Assembly (NCBI RefSeq): GCF_038096175.1
Contig: NZ_CP151099.1
Span: 6,984,001-7,048,000 of the forward strand
Origin: Nostoc sp. UHCC 0302
Lineage (GTDB): Bacteria; Cyanobacteriota; Cyanobacteriia; Cyanobacteriales; Nostocaceae
DNA length: 64,000 nt
Direction: 5' to 3'
A program made the translations under genes and the position numbers. This document shows, piece after piece, positions 48,719 to 57,142 of this stretch (its first letter is position 1; every line of letters starts with the position of its first letter). The notes beneath the pieces are model-generated. The model ran no database searches. It was given only the letters and a program-made list of their open reading frames with translations, and was not told the origin of the DNA.

Positions 48719-49212
48719 TAGTCAGCGATCGCCCAGCGCACATAAGGACGAGAAGCCGCTACACTTTGGTAAGTGATTATGCGTCCAGGTGCATTAATAT
48801 TTTGCAAATCTACACGGAAATACGCTTTTTTATTTTTAAATTGCACACTATAAAAATCGTATTCTTGTCCATTTGTTTTACCAACACAAGAAGCGTAGTT
48901 CCTGCGTAAAGGCGAGACAAATTCTACAAACTGCTTATTAGCTGAAACTAACTTAGTTGTATCTGCAAATGCTCTAGTATCTGCTACTACTGTATGTTCA
49001 GCACCGCCTTCATAAGGTAGCGCAAACCACCAAAGTCCAATTCTCTGAGGACAAGTACCGCTATTACGTTGTACATCCAGCGTCACATTAGGTGCATAAA
49101 TTGGCCCTGATGCTGTCTGGGATTGTGCCTGGGCTGTAACAGCTATCGTTCCTACTACAACTAAAGGGCATAAAATTCCACCAAAGTTTTTTAGTTTTGC
49201 TAAATTTTTCAT
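48718..49212 (-). CDS. Hypothetical secreted protein
   Basis: A 164-residue protein with a Sec signal (residues 1-30, AVTAQAQS cleavage zone). The mature part has Cys at about 54 and 109 that could pair, aromatic-rich strands (IGLWWFALPYEGGAEHTVVAD) and no known domain. Likely periplasmic or extracellular. The gene's stop lies at the border of the MITE-like element, so its last residues (WAIAD) may derive from it. Divergent from the RCK-channel gene. Confidence 0.7.
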   Translation of the reverse strand: MKNLAKLKNFGGILCPLVVVGTIAVTAQAQSQTASGPIYAPNVTLDVQRNSGTCPQRIGLWWFALPYEGGAEHTVVADTRAFADTTKLVSANKQFVEFVSPLRRNYASCVGKTNGQEYDFYSVQFKNKKAYFRVDLQNINAPGRIITYQSVAASRPYVRWAIAD

Positions 49213-49494
49213 AAGTGAAGTTATACAAAATCAAGTTATCTTTATAACATTGACTGTCGGAATTTTGTAAAAGTGCCATCTCAATGAAATTTATAGCAGC
49301 TTGCCAATTAATGAGGTAAACCTTTTCAATTCAAAAACTAGATAGAGAAGCAATTTTACTTATGGCGACTTATGTCTTTATCCTTAATTCTGCGGTATCG
49401 TGTTATCAGCTACAGTTATGCTCAAGTAAAGTGGGCAACAATGTTGATAAATAACTAGAAATGCAGCCATTCTTGTAAATAACGCTGCTGTTTC

Positions 49495-51186
49495 ATGAAA
49501 CCCAGAATTATTGTTTGTGGCTTAGGACTTACTGGCTATAAAATCTTTCGTTTGCTAAGGCAGCAAGGAGCGTTTGTTATTGGCATTCATCAGCAATCCA
49601 TCCCTGGTGAAGCCGCAGGAGACGTAATTGTTGGCGAGTTATACGCTGCTGCTACCCTAAAAGCAGCCGGAATTGAGCAAGCAAAAACTTTAGTAATAGC
49701 TAGCCCCGATGATGCCTTAAATTTGTCAATTATGATGCAAGCGCGGGTGCTAAATCCGCAGGTTCGGATTATCAACCGCTTTTATAATACAAATTTGGGC
49801 GATCGCCTGGATCAAACTTTGTCAGACCATTTGAGTATGAGTGTTGTAGGTTTGGCAGCACCAGTATTCACCTTTGCAGCACTTGGAAACCAAGCAATTG
49901 GACAAATCAAGCTATTTAAACAGACTTGGCCGATTTACGAAGAGTATATTAATGAAAACCATCCGTGGAAAGGTCGCCAGCTGAGTGATTTATGGGAAGA
50001 TCGATCCCAGATGCTGATTTATTACTTGCCAGTAGAAGGTGAGATGGGTTTGGTCTCTGCGGTGCTGTCTGGGCAAGATTTAAAAGTCGGCGATCGCTTA
50101 ATCGTTGGTACTCAACCCCGCATCCGTTCCAAGCGCAAATCGTTGTTTAAAAAACTGCTGAAAATCCTAACTAATATCAAGCAGTTTCAGCAACATGGAC
50201 GATCAGTAGTCGTGGGTGCGATCGCACTACTAGCAGTTATTGTGGTTGCGACACTCACCTATATGTCCGCTGATCTGAAATTACCTCTTGTCGATGCTCT
50301 ATATTTTTCTGTAGGCATGATTACCGGAGCGGGTGGTAATGACAAAGTTGTAGAAAAGGCTCCCGACAGCATTAAATTCTTTACCGTTGTCATGATGCTG
50401 GTTGGAGCAGTGGTAATTGGTATTTGGTATGCAATGCTGACCGATTTTGTCTTAGGAAGCCGCTTTAAGCAATTTTGGGATGCTGCCCGTATACCCCAGC
50501 GACATCATTACATAGTTTGTGGCTTGAGTGGCATCGGCATCAGAATCGTCCAGCAACTCCACAGTAGCGGATATGAAGTTGTAGTGATTGAAACAGACTC
50601 CAACAACAAATATGTCAACTCTACCAGAGGACTCGGTATTCCAGTAATTCAAGGTGATGCCAGCTTTCGCGCCACCCTCAAAGCCAGCAATATAGACTCT
50701 GCCGCCGCAGTGCTTGCTGTTACCAACAACGATGCTATTAACCTAGAGATTGCCCTAAAAGCAAAAGGCTTGACACCTAGTATTCCGGTAATTGTGCATT
50801 ATGCCGATCCTGATTTTGCTGGCATGGCACAACAAGTATTTGACTTCGAGGCCGTTCTGAGTCCTGCTGAACTTGCTGCTCCAGCTTTTGCTGCTGCGGC
50901 ACTTGGAGGACAAATTTTAGGTAATGGTATTACAGCCGATAGTCTTTGGGTAGCTTTTGCTACTGTGATTACAGCTTCACACTCCTTTTACGGTCAGCGT
51001 GTAAAAGATATAGCCATGTCTGCTGACTTTGTGCCTTTATACTTAGAAACGAATTACCAAACTCTTCACGGCTGGGATTTATTGGAAACTAACCTCAGCG
51101 CTGGGGATATCTTATATATGACAATGCCAGCAACGAGATTATATCAATTGTGGCGTGACGAGCGAGTGTGCGAGGCACGCACCTAA
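49495..51186 (+). CDS. Ion channel flanked by two RCK/TrkA-N domains
   Basis: A 563-residue membrane protein. Residues 3-130 and 345-470 are TrkA-N Rossmann domains (IIVCGLGLTGYK; IVCGLSGIGIRI) that bind NAD(H); 240-325 holds two membrane helices and a pore region; the end of each RCK is followed by a TrkA-C-like part. The position of the selectivity filter has GMITGAGGNDK instead of TVGYGD, so K+ selectivity is doubtful. The RCK-pore-RCK order (a cytosolic Rossmann domain before the pore) is uncommon for bacterial K+ channels and resembles CASTOR/POLLUX-like variation. Likely nucleotide-gated ion flux; ion unknown. Confidence 0.85.
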   Translation: MKPRIIVCGLGLTGYKIFRLLRQQGAFVIGIHQQSIPGEAAGDVIVGELYAAATLKAAGIEQAKTLVIASPDDALNLSIMMQARVLNPQVRIINRFYNTNLGDRLDQTLSDHLSMSVVGLAAPVFTFAALGNQAIGQIKLFKQTWPIYEEYINENHPWKGRQLSDLWEDRSQMLIYYLPVEGEMGLVSAVLSGQDLKVGDRLIVGTQPRIRSKRKSLFKKLLKILTNIKQFQQHGRSVVVGAIALLAVIVVATLTYMSADLKLPLVDALYFSVGMITGAGGNDKVVEKAPDSIKFFTVVMMLVGAVVIGIWYAMLTDFVLGSRFKQFWDAARIPQRHHYIVCGLSGIGIRIVQQLHSSGYEVVVIETDSNNKYVNSTRGLGIPVIQGDASFRATLKASNIDSAAAVLAVTNNDAINLEIALKAKGLTPSIPVIVHYADPDFAGMAQQVFDFEAVLSPAELAAPAFAAAALGGQILGNGITADSLWVAFATVITASHSFYGQRVKDIAMSADFVPLYLETNYQTLHGWDLLETNLSAGDILYMTMPATRLYQLWRDERVCEART

Positions 51187-51278
51187 TATAAATTCCCCAA
51201 AATCAAGCTACAGATTCAAGGAGAGGGAACTCAGATAAAATCAGACCATCTGAATTACGTTAGCGGGGCGGAGCATCG

Positions 51279-51569
51279 TTACGAATTAGCCTGCTGAGTC
51301 TGTAACCAAGCTACTAAATCCTGTGTTGTGGAGAAATCTAACAAAGCTTCACCAAGTGCTTCCACCTGGCTACTAGAAAGCTGCTGAATTTGTGCTTGCA
51401 ACTGGGGAGGAACTTGACCAAGCCGACGCGTGAGTTGGCGTAGAGCTAGTAACACCTCTCCTTGTTGAATTCCTTTTTCTACACCTTCTTGCAGAATTTC
51501 TTGATATAGCGGCGATTCCCGCATAAGTTCCTCCTTAAGAAATTGTCGAACTAATAGAGTTCTAAACAC
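51279..51569 (-). pseudogene. DUF4351 remnant (C-terminus of Rpn-family nuclease/transposase-like protein)
   Basis: Ninety-six residues corresponding to the C-terminal part of Rpn/YhgA-type PD-(D/E)XK proteins: ESPLYQEILQEGVEKGIQQG then a DUF4351 helical tail (LLALRQLTRRLGQVPPQ...). The nuclease domain expected upstream is missing, so it is a truncated copy, although it could still be translated. Such genes are abundant and decay often in cyanobacteria. Confidence 0.65.
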
Positions 51570-51665
51570 AAAGTTCTGAACTTAAGTGATGAGGTGCAAT
51601 TACAGAATATTATCCAGACTTTGACTATATATTCACATCAGTACTTCTCTACAGCAGGAAATTTA

Positions 51666-52538
51666 CTACAAAGCTTCCATTAAATCAATGCATTTATCCA
51701 TTTGCTGATGCATAGTTCCCCTATCAGCATGAAATCTCCGTCCATGACCTGGTAGCACCCATTCAAAAGAGTAATTAGCTAACTGACGCATTGATTTAAT
51801 CTGTTCTGACCAAGAATACCAACAGACATCGCGGAATGCAGCTAACTGGTGATAATTTTCTGACCAAGCGAGATGGTCGCCAGTGAAGAGAAATTTGTTT
51901 TTGTAAAGTAAAACAGTATGCCCTTTGGTATGACCAGGAACTGGAATAATTAACAAATCTGGGCTGAGGGCAAATGGTTCAAAACCAGTTAGCTGTATTT
52001 CTACATTGCGAGTACCCGCAGAAATTTCATCAGCGTGAAGAATGCGTTGACACTGAAAATGTTCAGCAAATTTTTGATGATCTGCCACATCATCGCGGTG
52101 AGTCAGATACATATAACTAATTGAACCCATCTCTTCTAAACGCGTAACTAATGGCGGCGTAAATCGAGGAGAATCGACCAAAATATTCCCTTCAGGAAGC
52201 TGAATTAAATAGCTAGCAGCACCATAAGATTTTTCGGAATGATAGCCGCAGTGGTAAACATTTTCGTCTAATAAAATTGGAAAACTCTGTTGGGCAACTT
52301 TGATATCATTTGGCTTTTCAACTGTGCCAATAGAACTAGTAGGACAAGCTAAAAGAGCTTGGAGTGCGGCTAATCTTTCTGCTTCATTTGTTGGTTGATG
52401 ATACACTGCCGATTGTTGATCAACATCATAAAAAACCTCAGAAGCCATCCAGCGGCAAGTATCACAATCAATACAGGTAGTATCTACATAAAAATCGCCG
52501 TTGACATTTTGGGGACGACGTAAATTTAAATGAGCCAT
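51666..52538 (-). CDS. Ferredoxin-fused metallo-beta-lactamase-fold hydrolase
   Basis: A 290-residue protein from ATG 52538 (MAHLNLRRP); an upstream start at 52562 is weaker. N-terminal residues 15-70 have Cys22, Cys25, Cys28 and Cys65, a single [4Fe-4S] ferredoxin pattern. Residues 95-285 are a metallo-beta-lactamase fold with THRDDVADH (replacing THxHxDH; the second His is Asp), PGHTKGH, TGDHL and a terminal PGHGRRFH. Fused FeS and MBL modules suggest a redox-linked hydrolase; glyoxalase-like thioester hydrolysis is possible. The unusual metal motif may change the metal site. Cytosolic. Confidence 0.85.
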   Translation of the reverse strand: MAHLNLRRPQNVNGDFYVDTTCIDCDTCRWMASEVFYDVDQQSAVYHQPTNEAERLAALQALLACPTSSIGTVEKPNDIKVAQQSFPILLDENVYHCGYHSEKSYGAASYLIQLPEGNILVDSPRFTPPLVTRLEEMGSISYMYLTHRDDVADHQKFAEHFQCQRILHADEISAGTRNVEIQLTGFEPFALSPDLLIIPVPGHTKGHTVLLYKNKFLFTGDHLAWSENYHQLAAFRDVCWYSWSEQIKSMRQLANYSFEWVLPGHGRRFHADRGTMHQQMDKCIDLMEAL

Positions 52539-52726
52539 AGTAATCCTTTTGCTTCCAGTCACTTTCTGAAAGGCACTAAACCCTATATCACTACGCTAGC
52601 AAAACTAACTTTAGACTCTAGACGCCGCTAGACGTAAATTTATTGAAAAAACAGAGAGTGTGAAACCCAGTAAGCAGAAAATGGGGAAACTTAACATAGA
52701 TACCATTTGTTGAAAAACTTCCAGAT

Positions 52727-52990
52727 ATGCTTTACTGTTCCAATTCCAACTGCTCAAATCTCTTTAATCTTGATGACAATAAGTTTTGCATTAACTGTGG
52801 GCAAACACTCACACCATTGTTCAGAAACCGTTTCCGAGTAATACGACTTTTGGATGAGGGTGGATTTAGCAGAACTTATGAAGCCAGGGATGTAGATAGG
52901 ATAGATGAACCTTTTTCGTTGAAGAAGATCCAGAGGGTAGTTATTGCGATTTCAGAAATGTGCCTTTTTATTAACGTGCCTTTTTATTAA
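52727..52990 (+). pseudogene. Truncated zinc-ribbon Ser/Thr protein kinase
   Basis: Only 87 codons remain. Cys4, Cys9, Cys21 and Cys24 make the N-terminal zinc ribbon common in cyanobacterial Hanks-type kinases. It continues into the kinase glycine loop RVIRLLDEGGFSRTYEARD and the beta-3 lysine (SLKKIQ), then the frame leaves the family and stops. No catalytic HRD or DFG region is present, so it is inactive. A 16-bp exact tandem duplication at 52961-52992 marks the break. It lies just upstream of the conflict-system operon. Confidence 0.75.
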
Positions 52991-52992
52991 CG
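52961..52992. repeat. 16-bp exact tandem duplication at kinase breakpoint
   Basis: TGCCTTTTTATTAACG occurs twice without gap (52961-52976 and 52977-52992), where kinase homology ends. Looks like the footprint of a replication slip or an insertion/excision event. Confidence 0.7.
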
Positions 52993-53204
52993 CGATCACT
53001 AAATAACCCCTATCTGGTGTGGCGAGAATTGTTTATCTCCTGGGAACTAGATAAATTCTTTAGTTGTTTCCTGAGTTTTTCTCAACTTAAATGCCAGATT
53101 TCTATGAGATTAACAGGAACAGCAGCAAAAGTGTGACTGATTATAGTCTTGACTTATGTGAAAATGAACTTGGTCAAAAATCATACTCTGGGTTGATCCT
53201 CTAA

Positions 53205-54047
53205 ATGAGCAGTAATGGTCAAATCAAAATTCTGTTTTTGGCAGCAGATCCCAGTGATGCTGCACGATTACGCTTGGGGCAAGAGTTGCGTGATATTCGT
53301 GAAAAACTACAACTAGCAAAAGAGCGAGATAGATTTGTTCTAGACTCCCGTGAATCTGTACGTCCGGGAGATATCAGCCAAGCAATATTTGATTTTGAGC
53401 CGCAGATTGTGCATTTTTCTGGACATGGAACCAGTACAGGTGAACTTTGTTTTGAAGATTTACTCGGAAAATACCAACCTGTACAACCCGATGCCCTAGC
53501 GGCGTTATTTGAACTAGTAGCCGATCAAATAAATTGTGTGGTGTTGAATGCTTGCTATTCCGAAGCTCAAGCAAAAGCTATTGCAGAATATATTCCGTTT
53601 GTCATTGGCATGAATAAAGCAATTGGAGATCAAGCCGCGATCGCTTTTGCTGTTGGTTTTTACAAAGCATTGGCAGCAAGGCGGACAATAGATCAAGCTT
53701 ACAAGTTCGGTTGTGTAGAAATTAGATTGCAAGGCATTGCAGAACATTTAACTCCAGTTCTGTACAGCAAACAAAACTCAGTGTCTCCAGGCAAAACAGG
53801 TGAAGTACCAAGTTCATCCTCAGCTAATTTAAATCCAGGACAAAGGCAGCGAATTTTACAGGAAATCGAAAGCCTCCAGCAACAGTATGATTTATTAAGT
53901 CAGAAATTGAGCCGCCTACGGTTGGATTTAGCGATAGAATCCAGCACTGTTGTAAAGTTTCAGTTAGAAAAGCAAATTGAAAATGCTGAAGCTGAAAAAA
54001 CACAACTTACTCAACGGATCGAGCAGCTAGAAAATAGCCTGCAATAA
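53205..54047 (+). CDS. CHAT-domain protease with C-terminal coiled-coil (EAD-like) domain
   Basis: A 280-residue cytosolic protein without signal peptide. Residues 1-190 are a CHAT (caspase-like cysteine peptidase) domain with dyad His74 (FSGHGTS) and Cys117 (VLNACYSE). Residues 213-278 form a helical coiled coil (LQEIESLQQQYDLLSQK...AIES...FQLEKQIENAE). The next protein starts with the same coiled coil, so they probably bind each other homotypically, as effector-associated domains do. Predicted effector of the conflict system, a protease released on sensing. First gene of a five-gene operon with short gaps (40 bp to the next). The upstream 214 bp is probably its promoter. Confidence 0.85.
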   Translation: MSSNGQIKILFLAADPSDAARLRLGQELRDIREKLQLAKERDRFVLDSRESVRPGDISQAIFDFEPQIVHFSGHGTSTGELCFEDLLGKYQPVQPDALAALFELVADQINCVVLNACYSEAQAKAIAEYIPFVIGMNKAIGDQAAIAFAVGFYKALAARRTIDQAYKFGCVEIRLQGIAEHLTPVLYSKQNSVSPGKTGEVPSSSSANLNPGQRQRILQEIESLQQQYDLLSQKLSRLRLDLAIESSTVVKFQLEKQIENAEAEKTQLTQRIEQLENSLQ

Positions 54048-54087
54048 AAATAGTAATATCTCAATAGTTGGGTATTAAAACTCACAG

Positions 54088-55068
54088 ATGTCTTCAGTTC
54101 GGCATTTACAGCAAAAACGGGAAGAACTTCAACAACACTACGATGCGTTTAGCGAGAAGATAAAGTTGTTGCGGAATCAACACGCCATTGAAGCGGGGGC
54201 TTCAGTAGCTTTTCAGCTAGACAAAGAAATTGAGCGAGTTGAGAAAGAACGCGATCGCCTCCTGAAGCAGATTCAGATTATTGAGAGGTCTTGTAAGAGT
54301 GAGCCAATACACAGTGAACTGTTTCGCCTCAACTACATAGCACAGGTACAGTTATTCCGAGAATTTATTACAGAAAAACGTATAGGAGCTTTCTTAGTTC
54401 ATGGTTCACCAGAATATGGTCAAATCTGGTTACTGAAGCGTTTGTTACAAAAAATTCCTGAAAGTACGGTGACTCCCCCAATCACATTTTATCTCTCACG
54501 CCGGACACTTAGGACTGATATTGCAGCCCTATGGAGAGAGTTGGGTCGTCGGATTGGAGTACAAGATTTTTCATCCCATGAGGAGATTGCCAGGAATGTA
54601 GTTGCTCAATTGAAAACTCAACATATCATCCTAGTCTTTCACGATCTCGAATGCATTGATGAAACCTATCTGCACGAATTAATCCGTGATTTTTGGTTGC
54701 TCCTGGTAAACTCAACCCCACAGACAATTTGCTCAAGCAACGAATTTTTTCTCCTGATGTTTTTGCTTGACCAAGATGGTTGTGTCAACACTTGGAATCT
54801 TGGGTTTGCAGATCAACTCGATCTGGTATGGAAACCCCATATTCCCATTAGGCTACCAATGATTGATCCCTTATCTGAGCAAGTCTTGCTTAACTGGATG
54901 GAAAATGCAATTGATGTTCTACCAATCCAGATGACTAAAAAAATTGACTATACAGTTCAGGTGATTCTAGAGAAGAGTGAAGGCATTCCAGAGCGTGTGT
55001 TTGCTGAAATTTTTGGTTTGTGTGGCTGTAACTGGCAGGAGGAAGAAACCCGGTGGTTAGAACTTTAG
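54088..55068 (+). CDS. STAND-like NTPase with inactive P-loop and coiled-coil N-terminus
   Basis: A 326-residue protein. Residues 5-67 repeat the coiled coil of the preceding CHAT protein (LQQHYDAFSEKIKLLR, AIEAGASVAFQLDKEIE). Residues about 80-300 look like a STAND/ORC-type P-loop domain in which Walker A is degenerate: HGSPEYGQIWLL at 105-116 lacks the GK(S/T), while the Walker B-like strand IILVFHDLE (180-188) persists. The C-terminal part is a winged-helix-like region. Nucleotide hydrolysis is unlikely; it should act as adaptor joining the CHAT effector to the ATPase core. Its stop overlaps the next gene by 16 bp. Confidence 0.65.
   Translation: MSSVRHLQQKREELQQHYDAFSEKIKLLRNQHAIEAGASVAFQLDKEIERVEKERDRLLKQIQIIERSCKSEPIHSELFRLNYIAQVQLFREFITEKRIGAFLVHGSPEYGQIWLLKRLLQKIPESTVTPPITFYLSRRTLRTDIAALWRELGRRIGVQDFSSHEEIARNVVAQLKTQHIILVFHDLECIDETYLHELIRDFWLLLVNSTPQTICSSNEFFLLMFLLDQDGCVNTWNLGFADQLDLVWKPHIPIRLPMIDPLSEQVLLNWMENAIDVLPIQMTKKIDYTVQVILEKSEGIPERVFAEIFGLCGCNWQEEETRWLEL
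55037..55055 (+). promoter_or_regulatory. Shine-Dalgarno and GTG start of the MoxR gene inside the upstream ORF
   Basis: AGGAGG at 55037-55042, ten bases before GTG 55053, within the last codons of the preceding gene. It fixes the start and shows translational coupling. Confidence 0.75.
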
Positions 55069-56006
55069 ACGGCAAGCGGCTGAAATACATAGGTAAGGTT
55101 CAACCCCAGCCAGGAGAACAAGACCCGGAGACTGGGCAAATCTTGTATCCCTACCTGCCTAGTGAGAAATTAGTAGAGGCAGTAAATTTAGCGATCGCCC
55201 TCGAACGCCCTTTACTATTAAAGGGAGAACCAGGATGCGGCAAGACAAAATTGGCTCGTGCGGTGGCTTATGAGTTGGGTTTACCTTATGAAGCTTGGTA
55301 CATTAAATCTACCAGTCGAGCGCGGGATGGTCTTTACACCTATGATGCCGTTGGCAGGTTGCGGGATGCTCAACTCGCTGCTTCAAAAATAGATGAAGAA
55401 GCCGCAGTCAAAGCAAAAAATGCTGATGCCTATGTAGAGTGGGGCCCGTTAGGGCGTGCCTTTCGCGACGAGCAGCCAACTGTGGTTTTGATTGATGAAA
55501 TAGATAAAGCTGACATTGATTTTCCTAATGACCTGCTGTTAGAGCTTGATGAGCAAAGGTTTGAAGTCACAGAAGTAAAACAAAACAGTCTACTCAAGAA
55601 AATTCAGGCGAAAGCAACACCAATTGTTTTTATCACCAGTAACGATGAGAAAGACTTGCCTGATGCCTTTCTACGTCGTTGTTTATTTCACTATGTCAAA
55701 TTCCCTGAACGTCAGCAGTTAATCGAGATTGTTAAAACTCGATTTACAGTTTCACCCTTAGAATTAGTGGACGCAATTATTGATCGCTTTTTAGAACTGC
55801 GCGAAGAGATGCGGCGGGACAAAGGCGAAGCTGGTAAAAAGGTCAGCACCAGCGAACTGATGGATTGGGTGCGAATTCTTAGTCATCAAGATGATGAAAT
55901 TCTCAGCAAGTTAAAAACTGAACTTCTGTATCCTGGGGTGTTGCTGAAGAGTTGGGATGATTATCGCCGTTATGGTGAACAGATGCGTACCCAGCCAGAA
56001 GCATGA
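55053..56006 (+). CDS. MoxR-family AAA+ ATPase
   Basis: A 317-residue ATPase with intact Walker A GEPGCGKT (58-65), Walker B VVLIDEID (144-151), sensor-1 TSN (197) and arginine fingers RR at 208-209. MoxR ATPases remodel partner proteins and typically pair with vWA proteins. Residues 1-40 are a short N-terminal strand region, and 220-317 the lid and a helical tail with charged repeats (REEMRRDKGEAGKKVS). Starts at GTG in the end of the previous gene and ends with ATGA overlap with the vWA gene, so tightly coupled. Predicted energy-using core of the conflict system. Confidence 0.92.
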   Translation: MVRTLDGKRLKYIGKVQPQPGEQDPETGQILYPYLPSEKLVEAVNLAIALERPLLLKGEPGCGKTKLARAVAYELGLPYEAWYIKSTSRARDGLYTYDAVGRLRDAQLAASKIDEEAAVKAKNADAYVEWGPLGRAFRDEQPTVVLIDEIDKADIDFPNDLLLELDEQRFEVTEVKQNSLLKKIQAKATPIVFITSNDEKDLPDAFLRRCLFHYVKFPERQQLIEIVKTRFTVSPLELVDAIIDRFLELREEMRRDKGEAGKKVSTSELMDWVRILSHQDDEILSKLKTELLYPGVLLKSWDDYRRYGEQMRTQPEA

Positions 56007-57097
56007 AGATAGAATCTCCCCAAGAAGAACTACCACTGCTTGAGCTTTTTACACAACTGCGCGAGGCAGGTTTGCCTTTGGGTATCGATGAATATCGTCT
56101 TGTTTTGACAGCTTTACAGGAAGGCTTTGGCACGACTGATCAAAAAGCGTTAGCAGAACTGTGCCTTACCTTGTGGGTAAAATCCCAGGATGAAGAACAT
56201 CTGTTTAATTATCACTTTCAGCAGGTAATGATAGCCCCTCATCGTGTAACAAATTCTGTTACCAAGAAAGAAGCTGTAAAAAGTGAGGATAATTCTTCAC
56301 CTGAGCCACCCAACAAAACACCTGCCACTGTACCCGTTTCATCGGAATTAATGGAAGTACAGGATGAGATGCAAGTAGCTGAAGCAGTACAGATTACTAC
56401 TCAAATAAATGAGGAAATTACTGTTAATCGCTTTACCCAAACCGATGAATATTTTCCGGTGACGCGGCGACAGATGAAACAAAGCTGGCGACATCTACGC
56501 CGTTTTGTACGTCAAGGTTCGCCCATAGAGTTAGACATAGAGGCAACTATTGATCAAGTGGTACGGCAGGGGGTTTTGCTAGAGCCTGTAATGATCCCCA
56601 GTCGGGTGAATAGAACTGAACTGCTGTTGCTGATTGACCACAAGGGGTCGATGGTTCCCTTTCACGCACTATCCCAGCGATTGGCTGAGACGGCATTACG
56701 AGGCGGACGTTTGGGCAAAGCTAGCATTTACTACTTTCACAATTGCCCAACTAAGTATCTTTACCATGACCAGACGCGCCAAAAAGCCGAACCTGTCACA
56801 GATTTTCTAGCTCAGTTGCGTCCAGAGCGTTCCACTGTATTAATTTTTAGTGATGGGGGAGCAGCACGGGGCGGTTTTAGTTTGGAACGGCTAGAGTTAA
56901 GCCAAAAATTTTTAGACCAGTTGAAACAGCGATCGCGTTATATTGCATGGTTAAATCCGATGGCGACAGAGCGATGGTTTGGTACAACAGCCGGAGAAAT
57001 CGCTCGTTTAGTGCCGATGTTTGAAGTTAGCCGACAGGGTTTTGATAGTGCGATCGATGTGTTGCGGGGTCGGGGAATCAATGCACAATTAAGGTAG
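56003..57097 (+). CDS. vWA-domain protein (MoxR partner)
   Basis: A 364-residue protein coupled to the MoxR gene by a 4-base overlap. The N-terminal half (1-195) is helical with an acidic linker. Residues 200-345 are a von Willebrand factor A domain: strand ELLLLIDHKGSM, where MIDAS DxSxS is D212-H-K-G-S216, with Lys in place of the first Ser, and FSDGG (Asp284). The Lys may prevent ordinary divalent-metal binding. vWA proteins act as adaptors between MoxR and clients. Position between MoxR and the VMAP-like protein fits the ternary system. It includes a Trp-rich stretch WLNPMATERWFGTT. Confidence 0.88.
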   Translation: MKIESPQEELPLLELFTQLREAGLPLGIDEYRLVLTALQEGFGTTDQKALAELCLTLWVKSQDEEHLFNYHFQQVMIAPHRVTNSVTKKEAVKSEDNSSPEPPNKTPATVPVSSELMEVQDEMQVAEAVQITTQINEEITVNRFTQTDEYFPVTRRQMKQSWRHLRRFVRQGSPIELDIEATIDQVVRQGVLLEPVMIPSRVNRTELLLLIDHKGSMVPFHALSQRLAETALRGGRLGKASIYYFHNCPTKYLYHDQTRQKAEPVTDFLAQLRPERSTVLIFSDGGAARGGFSLERLELSQKFLDQLKQRSRYIAWLNPMATERWFGTTAGEIARLVPMFEVSRQGFDSAIDVLRGRGINAQLR

Positions 57098-57142
57098 TGG
57101 CTTGTAATTAATCTAACTAAAAGTCTTTCAAAGGTAGAGAGC

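Noticed and set aside
51279-51569. Functional transposase
   Set aside because: Only a C-terminal DUF4351 fragment; no nuclease domain or inverted repeats.
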